Shown here: one piece after another, positions 1 through 7,502 of the stretch
Layout of the letters: each line of letters opens with the position of its first letter
How positions within the stretch are numbered: the first letter of the stretch is position 1
From: Roseiarcus sp035656495
GTDB lineage: Bacteria; Pseudomonadota; Alphaproteobacteria; Rhizobiales; Beijerinckiaceae
Direction: 5' to 3'
Assembly (NCBI GenBank): GCA_035656495.1
Contig: DASRSL010000177.1
Location: 1-30,641, forward strand
DNA: 30,641 nucleotides
Made by a program: the position numbers and the translations under genes
The notes under the pieces: generated by a model
The model's input: the letters and a program-made list of their open reading frames with translations, nothing else
What the model was told of the DNA's origin: nothing
The model's database searches: none

Positions 1-10
1 GCCGCTCACC

Positions 11-634
11 CTATTCGAACAGCATCGGCGCGATCGAGGCGGCGAGGATCACGGCCATCACGAGGTTGAACGGGCGGACGGCGCGCGGATCTGCAAGCAG
101 CCGCTTGAGCGCGGCGCCGAATAGCGCCCAGGCGCCGGCGCTCGGGAGGGTGATCGCGGTGAACAGGCCGACCATCAGCGCCACGCTTTGCGCATAGGTG
201 TCGGTCATCGGCGCGTAGGCCGCGAGCGCGCCCAAGATCGCCACCCACGCCTTGGGGTTGACCCACTGAAACGCCGCGGCGGCGAAGAAGCCAAGCGGGC
301 TGCCGCCGCCCTCGACCTCGCCGATCGGCCCGGCGAAGGCGATCTTCATCGCCAGCCAAAGCATGTAGAGCGACCCCAGGATGCGCATGACCGGCAGCAA
401 TTGCGGGACGCGTTGAAAGACCGCGTCAAGGCCGAGGCCGACGAGCGCCACCATCAAGGAAAAGCCAAGGACGACTCCGGCGAGATGCGGCAGCGTGCGG
501 GCGAAGCCGAACTTCGCTCCCGAGGTCATGAGCATCAAATTGTTCGGCCCCGGGGTTGCGGCGGCGACGACGCCGAACGCGACGAAGCCGGCGAGGACGT
601 CGAGGTGCACGTGCAAGGCGGAGGTCCCCGTCAT
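11..634 (-). CDS. LysE/RhtB-family amino-acid exporter
   Basis: A predicted inner-membrane protein of 207 residues, the usual length for the LysE/RhtB exporter family, which moves amino acids or related small molecules out of the cell. The N-terminal region carries the family motif ATPGPNN (about residues 26-32), followed by several hydrophobic segments and a FQWVNPKAW motif in the second half, as in other family members. The open frame extends 36 codons further upstream, but that part is Arg-rich and not membrane-like, so I start at the ATG at 634-632 (MTGTSALHV). No strong ribosome binding site is visible there. It lies 157 bases downstream of argC on the same strand. The substrate cannot be told from sequence. 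Confidence 0.85.
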   Translation of the reverse strand: MTGTSALHVHLDVLAGFVAFGVVAAATPGPNNLMLMTSGAKFGFARTLPHLAGVVLGFSLMVALVGLGLDAVFQRVPQLLPVMRILGSLYMLWLAMKIAFAGPIGEVEGGGSPLGFFAAAAFQWVNPKAWVAILGALAAYAPMTDTYAQSVALMVGLFTAITLPSAGAWALFGAALKRLLADPRAVRPFNLVMAVILAASIAPMLFE

Positions 635-791
635 TCGGCGGCGGCGGCGATGATTGCGCGGTTTTCCGTGCGCCCCGTCCGCCCCGATACATCGGACGCC
701 GACAAGAGTCGACATGGAGAGCGCCATGCCTCGGTGGCTCACGCTCTCGGCGAAAATAAAGCTCGGGCTGATCGCCGCTCGCTGTCCGCTT

Positions 792-1703
792 CTAGCGCCC
801 CAGCATCAGCATGAGATTTTGCACCGCCGCCCCGGACGCGCCCTTGCCGAGGTTGTCGAACCTGGCGATGAGCACCGCCTGGCGGCGCGTCTCGTTGGCG
901 AACACGTGGATCTCGATGTCGTTCGTGCCGTTGAGCGATTCGGGCTCGAGGCGCGCCTTGTCGCCGGCCGGCGCGACGCGGAAATGCTTTCGGCCCTTGT
1001 AGTGCTTCTCGAACGCCGCGCGCAGGTCGGCCACGCCCGGCTTCCCCGGCAGGGCGTCGAGATGGAGCGGCGCGCTGACCAGCATGCCCTGGCGGAAATT
1101 GCCGACCGAGGGGACGAAGATCGGCCTATTCGTCAGACCGCAATGGAGCTCGATCTCCGGCATGTGCTTGTGCTCGAGGCCGAGCGCGTAGAGCTCGAAG
1201 GCCGGCGCCCTTCCGCTCTCGTAGGCTTCGATCATCGCCTTGCCGCCGCCGGAATAGCCGCTGACCGAGGCGATCGATACGGCCCAATCCTTCGGCACGA
1301 CCCCGGCGTCGACGAGCGGGCGCAGAAGGGCGATCGCGCCGGTGGCGTGGCAGCCGGGATTGCTGACCCTCTTCGCCTTGGCGACGGCCTCCTCCTGCCC
1401 CGGGGCGAGTTCCGGAAAGCCATAGGTCCAGCCGGGGTCGAGGCGATGGGCGGACGAGGCGTCGATCACCCGCGGCGCCTTGTCGCCCATGGCGGCGATG
1501 AGCCGCGCCGCCTCCTTGGCCGCCTCGTCCGGCAGGCAGAGGATGACGACGTCGACCGCCGCATAGAGCTTTTGCTTGGCTTCCGGGTCCTTGCGGGCTT
1601 CGGAGGGCAGGCTCGTCAGCTCGATTCCCGCAAGGCCCGCGAGCTTGTCGCGGATCTGCAGGCCGGTGGCGCCGGATTCGCCGTCGATGAAGATTGTCGC
1701 CAT
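792..1703 (-). CDS. argC: N-acetyl-gamma-glutamyl-phosphate reductase (short type)
   Basis: A cytoplasmic enzyme of arginine biosynthesis that reduces N-acetylglutamyl-phosphate to the semialdehyde with NADPH. The 303-residue protein starts MATIFIDGESGATG, a Rossmann-type nucleotide-binding start typical of the shorter ArgC class (about 310 residues) found in many alphaproteobacteria. The catalytic cysteine is Cys118 in SNPGCHATG, and a GYSGGGKAMIEAY segment follows in the catalytic domain. The start ATG at 1703-1701 is preceded by GGCAGGCG, an acceptable ribosome binding site. No other arginine genes are adjacent, so it seems to be transcribed alone or with the exporter downstream. Confidence 0.95.
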   Translation of the reverse strand: MATIFIDGESGATGLQIRDKLAGLAGIELTSLPSEARKDPEAKQKLYAAVDVVILCLPDEAAKEAARLIAAMGDKAPRVIDASSAHRLDPGWTYGFPELAPGQEEAVAKAKRVSNPGCHATGAIALLRPLVDAGVVPKDWAVSIASVSGYSGGGKAMIEAYESGRAPAFELYALGLEHKHMPEIELHCGLTNRPIFVPSVGNFRQGMLVSAPLHLDALPGKPGVADLRAAFEKHYKGRKHFRVAPAGDKARLEPESLNGTNDIEIHVFANETRRQAVLIARFDNLGKGASGAAVQNLMLMLGR

Positions 1704-1945
1704 GATGATCGCCTGCCTGAAAGGTTCAAAGGTCTTGAGGAAAATCGCGCGCGCGTAAGGAGAACGCTGAGGTCAGCGGTCTCGGCGCAGCGGGATAGGC
1801 GAGCAGGCGATCATGGGACGGGTATTTGGCGCGAACGTTTGTCACGGTCAAGGCGCGGCCAGGCCGCGTCGCGGGGACGGCCTGCACGGGCGCGCGGTCC
1901 GCTTTCCCTCACATGGGGTGTTTCCGGTCAAGCTCATTCTTTGCG

Positions 1946-2028
1946 CCGGCGGCTGGCGTGTCACCCGCGAAGCGGGGCGAAGCGCAGCGGAGCAGGGAGC
2001 GAAGCGACCTTGACACGCCAGCAGCCGG
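1946..2028. repeat. 83-base element bounded by an 18-base inverted repeat
   Basis: The left arm (1946-1963) reads CCGGCGGCTGGCGTGTCA. The right arm (2011-2028) is its reverse complement with one mismatch; the inner 12 bases GCTGGCGTGTCA pair perfectly. The 47-base interior is built from GAAGCG/GCAGCGGAG-like units (about 1968-2007). This looks like a small non-coding interspersed element or a long stem-loop. There is no U-tract, so a simple terminator is less likely. Confidence 0.6.
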
Positions 2029-2173
2029 ATACACTGTCGCGAGGGAGCGCGCCCTTGCGCGCTCTCGGCGGCCTTTGCGGTCTTTGCCGCGCTCATTCAT
2101 TTTAACATTGCGAAGCCCGCAGCGTGAGGACCGAAGCCGAGGCGTCGGCCGGCCCGCGCGCCCGGCCCCCTCC

Positions 2174-2190
2174 GCCGCGCTTCGCGCGGC
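2174..2190. terminator. GC hairpin downstream of the CheB/CheR kinase gene
   Basis: GCCGCGC (2174-2180), loop TTC, then GCGCGGC (2184-2190) form a 7-base perfect stem about 55 bases past the stop codon of the minus-strand kinase gene. No U-run follows, so it is at best a weak or Rho-assisted terminator. It may instead belong to the family of short GC palindromes seen at 9381-9417. Confidence 0.3.
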
Positions 2191-2243
2191 CCCTCCACTG
2201 CTCTGCGTCCCTCAAAGCCGGAGAAAGGGTACCCGTGGCGATT

Positions 2244-5200
2244 TTACGGTTCGCCGTCTCTGTCTTTTTCCAGCCGCGCCAGCGGCAGGGTGAAGCTGAA
2301 CTTCGCTCCACCTCTGGGATTGTTCTGCGCCCAGATCGTTCCGTAATGAGCCTCGATGATCGAGCGGGAGATCGACAGGCCGACGCCGAGCCCGTCGGTC
2401 TTGGTCGAGCTGAACGGCGTGAACATATCGGCCGCCGAGGCTTGCAGGCCGCGGCCCGTGTCCGCGAACTCGACGCGGATCATGCCGTCCTCGAGCGCGG
2501 TCGAGATTGTCAGCCGCCGTCGCGGGGCGTCGCTCATCGCCTCGATCGCATTGCGGATGAGATTGACCATCGCCTGCTCGACCTGGATCCGGTCGGCGAG
2601 CACCTCGTCTTCGGCGGCGTCGAGGCTGAGGACGATGTCGACCCCGGCCTCCCGCGCCGAAGGGGCGACGAGCTCGCAGGTCGTTTTGATCAGATCGTGC
2701 AGGCCGAGCTCGATCTTGTCGGGCTCGCCGCGGGCCATGAATTCGCGCAGATGCGCGATGATCTGTCCCGCGCGATGCATCTGCGCGGAGGCCTTGTCGA
2801 GCGAGTCGTCGACCGCCGCGTCCGCGCCGCCCGGCTTCAAGCCGAGGATGTGGCGGGCGGTGAAGAGATAATTCGCAGCCGCCGCGAGCGGTTGGTTGAG
2901 CTCGTGCGCCAGCGCGGTCGCCATGTCCGCCATGGAGTCGAGGCGGTTGGAGTGCAGCCGGTCGAGCCGCTGCTCGAACCGCCGCCGCTCGCTGAGGTCG
3001 CGGAGGAAGCCGATGAACAGCCGCTCGCCGCCGTGGCGGATCTCGGATACCGTCAGCTCGGCCGGGAAAATCGAGTCGTCCTTGCGCCTGGCTTCGATCT
3101 CGCGGCCGACGCCGATCATGCTGGCCTCGCCGGTCTCGACATAGCGCTTGATGTAGCCGTCATGCAGCGAATGATGCGGCTCGACGAGAATGTCGACGTT
3201 GCGCCCGATGAGCTCGTCCGGCGCATAGCCGAACATCTTCGTCGTCGCCGCGTTCAGCGACTGGATGACGCCGGCTTCGTCGATTGTCACGATCGAGTCG
3301 GCCGCGCCGTCGATCACCGCCCGCAACCGGGCTTCGCTCTCGCGCAGCGCGTCCACGGCGCGGTGCCGCTCGTCGATGTCGACGAAGGTGACGACCACGC
3401 CGTCGATTTTGTCTTCGACCGTGCGGTAGGGCTTGAGCCGCATCAGGCGCCAGCCGCCGCCTCCCCTGATCTCGCGCTCGATAGGAATGAGATCGCGCAA
3501 CACCTTGCGCGCGTCGGCGGCGAGATCCTGGTAATCCAGGCTGTGGGTGAAATCGGTGATCAACCGGCCCGCGTCGCCGGCGGCGACGTTGAAGAGCTCG
3601 GCGATCGGCGGCGTGAAGCGGTTGATGCGCAGCTGCGTATCGATGAAGAGAATGCCGACGTCGGTCGCCGCCATCAGGTTCTGGATGTCGCTGTTGGCGC
3701 GCGAGACGCTCTCGAGCTTCGCCTTCAGCTCGGCGTTGACCGTCTGCAGCTCCTCGTTCATCGACTGCAATTCCTCCGTGCTGGTCTCCAGCTCCTCGGC
3801 GGTCGAGCGGTACTCCTCGTTGATCGACTGCAATTCCTCATTGGCGGCGCGGAGCTCCTCGTTGGCCCCCTCTTGTTCCTCGCGCGAGGTCCTGAGTTGC
3901 AGCCGGGCGAACTGCAGCTCGTGCTGAAGCTGCTCGCTCTGTTCGTCGGCCCTCCTCTCATCGATCGCGCCCGCGCCTATCGCGACATCCCCGAGCGTCT
4001 CGCCCTCGAAGAAGAACACGATCGCGGCGCGGCTCGCGTTCGGATTGGAATCCAGGGGCCTCGCCTGCAGATAAACGCGTCGCAGATCGCCGTTGAAGCG
4101 CACCGCGATCGGGCCGGTGAGGCTCGGCTCGTTGTTGACGAGGACGCGATGCAGGGCCGCCCGCAAATCGAGCCGCAGCTCCTCGCGCGCGAGCTCGGTG
4201 ATGTCGTTGACCAGCGTGCCTCCGGAAGGCTGCAGATAGCGGCCGGCGTGCTCCGACAGATGGACGACCCGGTAGGACTGGTCGACGACGGCGCTCGGCG
4301 GCGCGAGCCGTTCGAGCGCCTCGCGATGGGCGCCGGCCTCGCTCGGCGCGCGCAGCGGGCCGGCCATTCGAGCAGGCAGCGGCTCGGCGCTTACTCCCGC
4401 GATCCGCAGCGGGACCCGCACTTCGTTCGACATCGCCATGCGCTGGTAGATGCGCGCCCCGCGGTCGAGCGCGCGAAACATCCCGACCGGCGCGTCGGCG
4501 TTCTCGGAGGAGCCGACGAACAGATAGCCTTGCGGCTGCAGGGCGAAGTGGAAGGTGGAGAGGACCTGCTGCTGCAGCTCGCGGTCCAGATAGATCAGCA
4601 CGTTGCGGCAGGAGACGAGCCCCACGCGCGAGAACGGCGGGTCCCTGAGCAGGCTGTGTTTGGCGAATAGCACGATGTCGCGCAGGTCCCGACTGACCCG
4701 GTAATGGTCGCCGTCGCGGCTGAAGAAACTGCGCAGCCGCTGCTCGGTCATGTCGGCTTCGATCGCGAGCGGATACCGCCCTTCGCGAGCCGCCGTCAGC
4801 GCGGCGTCGTCGAGATCGGAAGCGAAAAGCTGGATCTGGCATCTGATGTCGTGGCGCGCGGCCTCCTCGAGCAGCAAGACCGCGATCGAATAGGCTTCCT
4901 CGCCGGTCGCGCAGCCGGGAACCCAGACGCGTACGCTGTCGCCCGCCCCCTTGTCCTCGAACAGCCGGGGAATGACGGTCGCCGCGAGCGTGTCGAAGGC
5001 GGAAGAGTCGCGAAAGAAGGTCGTCACCGAGATCAAGAGGTCGGCGAACAGGGCCTGCGCCTCCGCCGGGTTGTCGCGCAGGACCGCGAGATAGTCCGAC
5101 ATGGTCCGGGCGCGCTGCACCTGCATCCGCCGCGCGATGCGGCGGCGGACGGTCGATTTCTTGTAGCTGGAGAAGTCGTGACCCGAGCGGACGCGTAAGT

Positions 5201-5885
5201 GCGAAAGGATGCGCTGCAGCCCCCCGCCATCCATCGCATCCGGCGCCTCGGACCCGATCCGCCCGCGATTGGCGATCAGCTCGGGCAACCGCTCGGCGAT
5301 CTCGCGCACTGGCAGGACGAAATCCGCAAGGCCGGTTGAGACCGCGGCGCGCGGCATCGAGGCGTATTCCGCCTCGTCCGGGTCCTGCACTAGGATGATG
5401 CCGCCCGCCTCCTTCACCGCCTTGATTCCGACCGCGCCGTCCGATCCCGCCCCGGAAAAGACCATAGCGAAGTCGTCGCCCCCCTGGGCGGCGAGCGAGC
5501 GGAAGAAGAGGTCGATCGGCGCCCGCTGCCAGCGCGGCTCGCCGAACTCGGCGATGGCGAGGTGCTGGTCGGTGACCATGAGCTGCCGGTTGGGCGGAAT
5601 GACGTAGACATGCCCCGACTCAAGTCGGACGCGGCCCGACACCTGGGTGACCGGCATCTTGGTTCGCTGCGCGAGGATGGCCGGCAACTCGCTCTGATGC
5701 TCGGGGTCGAGATGGACGACGACGACAAAGGCGGCGTCGACGCTGTGGGGCAGGCTCTCGAAGAACATCTGCAGCGCGTGTACGCCCCCGGCCGAACTGC
5801 CGATGCCGACGGTCGGGATGCGACTCGACGCGAATTCGCCGCTCGCGGGTTGGGGATTCGGGGGAGCCGGATCGTCGTTGCTCAT
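2244..5885 (-). CDS. CheB-CheR-PAS-PAS histidine kinase fusion with FixL-like C-terminus
   Basis: A 1213-residue signalling protein. Residues 20-205 form a CheB methylesterase domain without a receiver: Ser31 in GIGSSAGG, His58 in VVHLDPEH and Asp149 in SGAGSDG match the catalytic triad. Residues 225-485 are CheR, with the SAM-binding PGCATGEE (323-330) and SCRNVLIYL. Residues 640-735 form a Glu-rich coiled coil (repeated EELQ). Two PAS domains follow (about 736-840 and 850-965). The second resembles the FixL heme PAS: LHDGY (His908), Arg914 and Arg928 lie where FixL has its heme-ligating His and distal Arg residues. The kinase has His994 in ALAHELNQPL and an ATPase core (NLIRNAIEAM, ADTGRGL, GLGVGLSISRSI). 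The open frame runs 31 codons further up, but the ATG at 5885-5883 has a perfect AGGAGG five bases before it. No partner response regulator is adjacent. Heme binding is inferred. Confidence 0.93.
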   Translation of the reverse strand: MSNDDPAPPNPQPASGEFASSRIPTVGIGSSAGGVHALQMFFESLPHSVDAAFVVVVHLDPEHQSELPAILAQRTKMPVTQVSGRVRLESGHVYVIPPNRQLMVTDQHLAIAEFGEPRWQRAPIDLFFRSLAAQGGDDFAMVFSGAGSDGAVGIKAVKEAGGIILVQDPDEAEYASMPRAAVSTGLADFVLPVREIAERLPELIANRGRIGSEAPDAMDGGGLQRILSHLRVRSGHDFSSYKKSTVRRRIARRMQVQRARTMSDYLAVLRDNPAEAQALFADLLISVTTFFRDSSAFDTLAATVIPRLFEDKGAGDSVRVWVPGCATGEEAYSIAVLLLEEAARHDIRCQIQLFASDLDDAALTAAREGRYPLAIEADMTEQRLRSFFSRDGDHYRVSRDLRDIVLFAKHSLLRDPPFSRVGLVSCRNVLIYLDRELQQQVLSTFHFALQPQGYLFVGSSENADAPVGMFRALDRGARIYQRMAMSNEVRVPLRIAGVSAEPLPARMAGPLRAPSEAGAHREALERLAPPSAVVDQSYRVVHLSEHAGRYLQPSGGTLVNDITELAREELRLDLRAALHRVLVNNEPSLTGPIAVRFNGDLRRVYLQARPLDSNPNASRAAIVFFFEGETLGDVAIGAGAIDERRADEQSEQLQHELQFARLQLRTSREEQEGANEELRAANEELQSINEEYRSTAEELETSTEELQSMNEELQTVNAELKAKLESVSRANSDIQNLMAATDVGILFIDTQLRINRFTPPIAELFNVAAGDAGRLITDFTHSLDYQDLAADARKVLRDLIPIEREIRGGGGWRLMRLKPYRTVEDKIDGVVVTFVDIDERHRAVDALRESEARLRAVIDGAADSIVTIDEAGVIQSLNAATTKMFGYAPDELIGRNVDILVEPHHSLHDGYIKRYVETGEASMIGVGREIEARRKDDSIFPAELTVSEIRHGGERLFIGFLRDLSERRRFEQRLDRLHSNRLDSMADMATALAHELNQPLAAAANYLFTARHILGLKPGGADAAVDDSLDKASAQMHRAGQIIAHLREFMARGEPDKIELGLHDLIKTTCELVAPSAREAGVDIVLSLDAAEDEVLADRIQVEQAMVNLIRNAIEAMSDAPRRRLTISTALEDGMIRVEFADTGRGLQASAADMFTPFSSTKTDGLGVGLSISRSIIEAHYGTIWAQNNPRGGAKFSFTLPLARLEKDRDGEP

Positions 5886-6043
5886 TGTGGCCTCCTGCGT
5901 CCACGTCAGAAACAACGCGACTGAGGCCAATCCCGCTCCCATAGCTTCAGCAGGATGATGCGCTTCTCGCGGCGTCAAGCAGCCCCATCATATCCCTTCG
6001 CCTTGCGAGAGCGACTCTTTTTCCCCCTTTTCGTCCCCATCGA

Positions 6044-6106
6044 CCTCGTCCTGAGCGCCGTGAGACGGCCTCGTCCTGAGGCGCCGCGAAGCGGCCTCGA
6101 AGGACG
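6044..6106. repeat. REP-like element with duplicated CCTCGTCCTGAG
   Basis: CCTCGTCCTGAG occurs at 6044-6055 and again at 6069-6080. The second copy runs into GCGCCGC-GAA-GCGGC and then CTCGAAGGACG, giving an imperfect stem-loop to 6106. Short elements of this type, built on TCCTGAGG and TCGAAGGA halves, are common between genes in Hyphomicrobiales. Function unknown. Confidence 0.5.
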
Positions 6107-6133
6107 ATTCCAGAAAGAGGCGCACGGACGCGC

Positions 6134-6175
6134 TGTATCGAATAGGCGAGGCGCTGTATTTTTGATTTGAATCAA
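6134..6175 (-). promoter_or_regulatory. FNR/FixK-type box with candidate -10, facing the kinase fusion gene
   Basis: Positions 6162-6175 read TTGAT-TTGA-ATCAA, a perfect match to the TTGAT-N4-ATCAA consensus bound by FNR/FixK-family oxygen-response activators. If the box is centred at -41.5, as at class II FNR-dependent promoters, the -10 hexamer on the minus strand falls exactly at 6139-6134, where the sequence is GATACA. The predicted transcript would start near 6127 and lead into the gene starting at 5885. The plus-strand equivalent position (6198-6203) is GC-rich and does not resemble a -10. The match is seen directly; its activity is inferred. Confidence 0.55.
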
Positions 6176-6271
6176 TGGGAGCCATCAGTTGAGCGGGGCC
6201 TCGATCCCTATCCTCCTGTGCTGCGATGGCAGCTATTACACCTTGCGGGGACAGGGTCGGGGTGAGCCTAA

Positions 6272-6297
6272 CCTTCTCCCCGCAAGCGGGGAGAAGG
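6272..6297. repeat. 26-base perfect palindrome, copy 1
   Basis: A 12-base arm CCTTCTCCCCGC (6272-6283), loop AA, and its exact reverse complement (6286-6297). The identical palindrome recurs at 24578-24603, and shortened forms lie at 9404-9417 and 24542-24555. It ends just past the stop of the small minus-strand gene at 6306-6542, so it could terminate that transcript, but the repetition across the window points to an interspersed intergenic repeat. Confidence 0.75.
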
Positions 6298-6305
6298 GAC
6301 GAGCG

Positions 6306-6542
6306 CTAGGCCTTTCCTCGCGCTTCTTTTCGCAGACGATCCCGGTCTTCGATTTGCGCCGCCAGAATGGACTCGAACTGCGCCAGGAGGGCTTCGCCTT
6401 TTTCAGTCGGGTGGCCGCCCTCCCGCAGTTGGGCGAGAAGCTCCCGCTGCCTGTCGACCCGCCTCGCGCCCTCGCGCACGTGCCTCTCGGCCTCCTCGAG
6501 ATGATTCAAGGTCTCGGCCCGATTGCTTGGGTAGAGTTCCAT
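6306..6542 (-). CDS. Small helical conserved hypothetical protein (paralogue of 9693-10100)
   Basis: A predicted soluble protein of 78 residues, almost wholly alpha-helical and charged. Its core is HVREGARRVDRQRELLAQL, then EGGHPTEKGEALLAQFES and a closing IEDRDRL. The same pattern (HV-x-G, ERQ, ATLRKRGLPTEQ, LL-LEEAQ) is found in the protein at 9693-10100, so the two are paralogues. The family is a recurrent uncharacterised one in Hyphomicrobiales. The frame is open for 45 codons further upstream, but that part is Arg/Pro-rich, so I choose the ATG at 6542-6540 (MELYPSNRAETLNHLEEAE). No clear ribosome binding site precedes it, so the start is uncertain. Function unknown. Confidence 0.65.
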   Translation of the reverse strand: MELYPSNRAETLNHLEEAERHVREGARRVDRQRELLAQLREGGHPTEKGEALLAQFESILAAQIEDRDRLRKEARGKA

Positions 6543-6816
6543 GTCACGGAAACCGGGCGCGCCTCCGCTTGTTCCGGCCGCCGAACGTCGAGGATATCGT
6601 TGCGCTGGTCGAGGCCGAACAGGCGAAGCCCGATCGCAAGCGCGGCTCCAGAGCGCGCGTGGCATGCTTGATAACATTTGATATTTTGAGGCGATGAAGC
6701 CGCCCCAAAAAAGAGGGTGGTGCCTCGGTTAATTGTGGCGGCGTCCAGACGGGGCTTGACTCGCGCTCGCGCCGTCCCGATCTCCCTGCTACGCTAGCGG
6801 GGCACGGACGCGCCAA

Positions 6817-7056
6817 ATGCCAGATAGGAGAGAACTATACCGAAGCCCGAACGGGGATACGTGGTTTCTCGCGCGCGAGCCGAGCGATGGACGCGCCTTC
6901 ATCATTCATCAGCCGAACGCTCCATCGGGTGGTCGGCTCTCCCATATTGATCTGGTGACATTCCTGAGCGACAAAGCGAATAGCCCAGAACATCAAGCGT
7001 TGCTGCGCTTGATCGGAACGCTGGTGGAGGTCCCCCCATATGCATCGCGGACCTAA
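6817..7056 (+). CDS. Conserved hypothetical protein, 79 residues
   Basis: A small soluble protein with no membrane segment. Its sequence (ELYRSPNGDTWFLARE, then HQPNAPSGGRLSHIDLVTFL and PEHQALLRLIGTL) fits an uncharacterised family common in Hyphomicrobiales, with a beta-rich N-terminal half and a helical end. The ATG at 6817 gives the usual family start; only weak Shine-Dalgarno matches precede it. It opens a tight plus-strand cluster: the next gene starts 17 bases before its stop. Its last codons (ASRT then TAA) come from a short sequence duplicated at the end of the next gene too. Function unknown. Confidence 0.75.
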   Translation: MPDRRELYRSPNGDTWFLAREPSDGRAFIIHQPNAPSGGRLSHIDLVTFLSDKANSPEHQALLRLIGTLVEVPPYASRT

Positions 7057-7276
7057 AGCCGAACGCCCTCCCGCCATGGAGCCGATGGACTTGCTGGCTG
7101 ACACGCGCCGTTCTCTCGACCAGGCGATTCGACAGCTGGAAGCAATTAATAGCGGGGTTCCTATTGCCCCGCCGCTAACGAGAGACGACGCGATCAATGT
7201 TGTTACAGAGCAGATCGGCGTCTTCGAGAGCGTGTTGCGTCGGTACAAAGGTAGAGAAGACGCCTCGCGGACCTAA
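7040..7276 (+). CDS. Hypothetical helical protein, 78 residues
   Basis: A predicted helical, soluble protein. The likely core begins at MDLLADTRRSLDQAIRQLEA and continues to EQIGVFESVLRRYKGRED. The ATG at 7040 has GGAGG nine bases upstream, inside the preceding gene, which favours it over the in-frame ATGs at 7076 and 7085. The first residues HRGPKAERPP resemble the start of the next protein (PRGPKGERRP), and the underlying DNA is a near-repeat. The N-terminus may therefore be a copy of the neighbour's 5' end. I do not recognise a function. It overlaps the previous gene by 17 bases and the next frame by 80. Confidence 0.5.
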   Translation: MHRGPKAERPPAMEPMDLLADTRRSLDQAIRQLEAINSGVPIAPPLTRDDAINVVTEQIGVFESVLRRYKGREDASRT

Positions 7277-7502
7277 AGGCGAGCGTCGCCCCGCCGACGT
7301 GATCGGCGCCGCAGTCAAGGTCATGAGGGTCGCGACCGGCGAGGAGCCGGAGGATTTCGGACCGGAGGATACGAAGGACCAGGCCGCGAAGGCGCTCGGC
7401 AAGAAGGGCGGCGCAGCTCGGGCGGCGAAGATGACCCCGGAGCGGCGGGCTGAAATCGCAAAGGCAGCGGCGGAAAAGCGTTGGAAAAACACGAGCGGCT
7501 GA
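7197..7502 (+). CDS. Conserved hypothetical protein with Lys/Arg/Ala-rich tail
   Basis: The recognisable part starts near residue 20 (TPRGPKGERRPADVIGAAVK) and continues with VMRVATGEEPEDFGPED, AAKALGKKGGAARAAKM and TPERRAEIAKAAAEKRWK. This is a widespread Hyphomicrobiales family of about 80 residues whose basic, KGG-containing tail suggests nucleic-acid contact; that role is an inference. The only in-frame start is the ATG at 7197 (or TTG at 7200), which adds about 18 residues (MLLQSRSASSRACC...) unlike the family and overlaps the previous gene by 80 bases. The family start would fall at codon 7251, which here is GTA. The native start codon may have been lost. Confidence 0.65.
   Translation: MLLQSRSASSRACCVGTKVEKTPRGPKGERRPADVIGAAVKVMRVATGEEPEDFGPEDTKDQAAKALGKKGGAARAAKMTPERRAEIAKAAAEKRWKNTSG

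Larger units (their letters stand above)
1704..2243. other. 540-base intergenic region with repeats, no gene seen
   Basis: This stretch separates argC from the end of the large signalling gene. I find no convincing coding frame; the open frames on both strands read as Arg/Ala/Pro-rich strings with no recognisable motif. It holds a long inverted repeat (1946-2028) and a short strong hairpin (2174-2190), listed separately. Confidence 0.6.
5886..6305. other. 420-base intergenic/regulatory region upstream of the kinase fusion
   Basis: No gene is seen here. The region carries a duplicated CCTCGTCCTGAG repeat (6044-6080), a perfect FNR/FixK-type box (6162-6175), two copies of GCGCTGTAT (6130-6138 and 6151-6159) and a 26-base palindrome (6272-6297). 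If transcription starts below the box, the kinase mRNA would have a leader of roughly 240 bases. Confidence 0.6.

Noticed and set aside
654..2105. Plus-strand open frame opposite argC
   Set aside because: Mirror frame of a well-conserved enzyme; no motif of its own.
2124..4670. Long open frame (848 codons) on the plus strand opposite the kinase fusion
   Set aside because: It lies antisense to clear CheR, PAS and kinase motifs; its product is Arg/Asp/Ala-rich with no motif. High GC makes such frames common.
6557..6703. Plus-strand frame reading RLFRPPNVEDIVALVEAEQA to a TGA near 6700
   Set aside because: Looks protein-like, but has no start codon and no recognised family, and partly overlaps the upstream part of the small minus-strand gene; too weak to call a gene fragment.
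6756..6795. TTGACT and TACGCT as a possible promoter for the 6817 gene cluster
   Set aside because: The spacing is 28 bases rather than about 17, so the two do not form a normal sigma-70 promoter.
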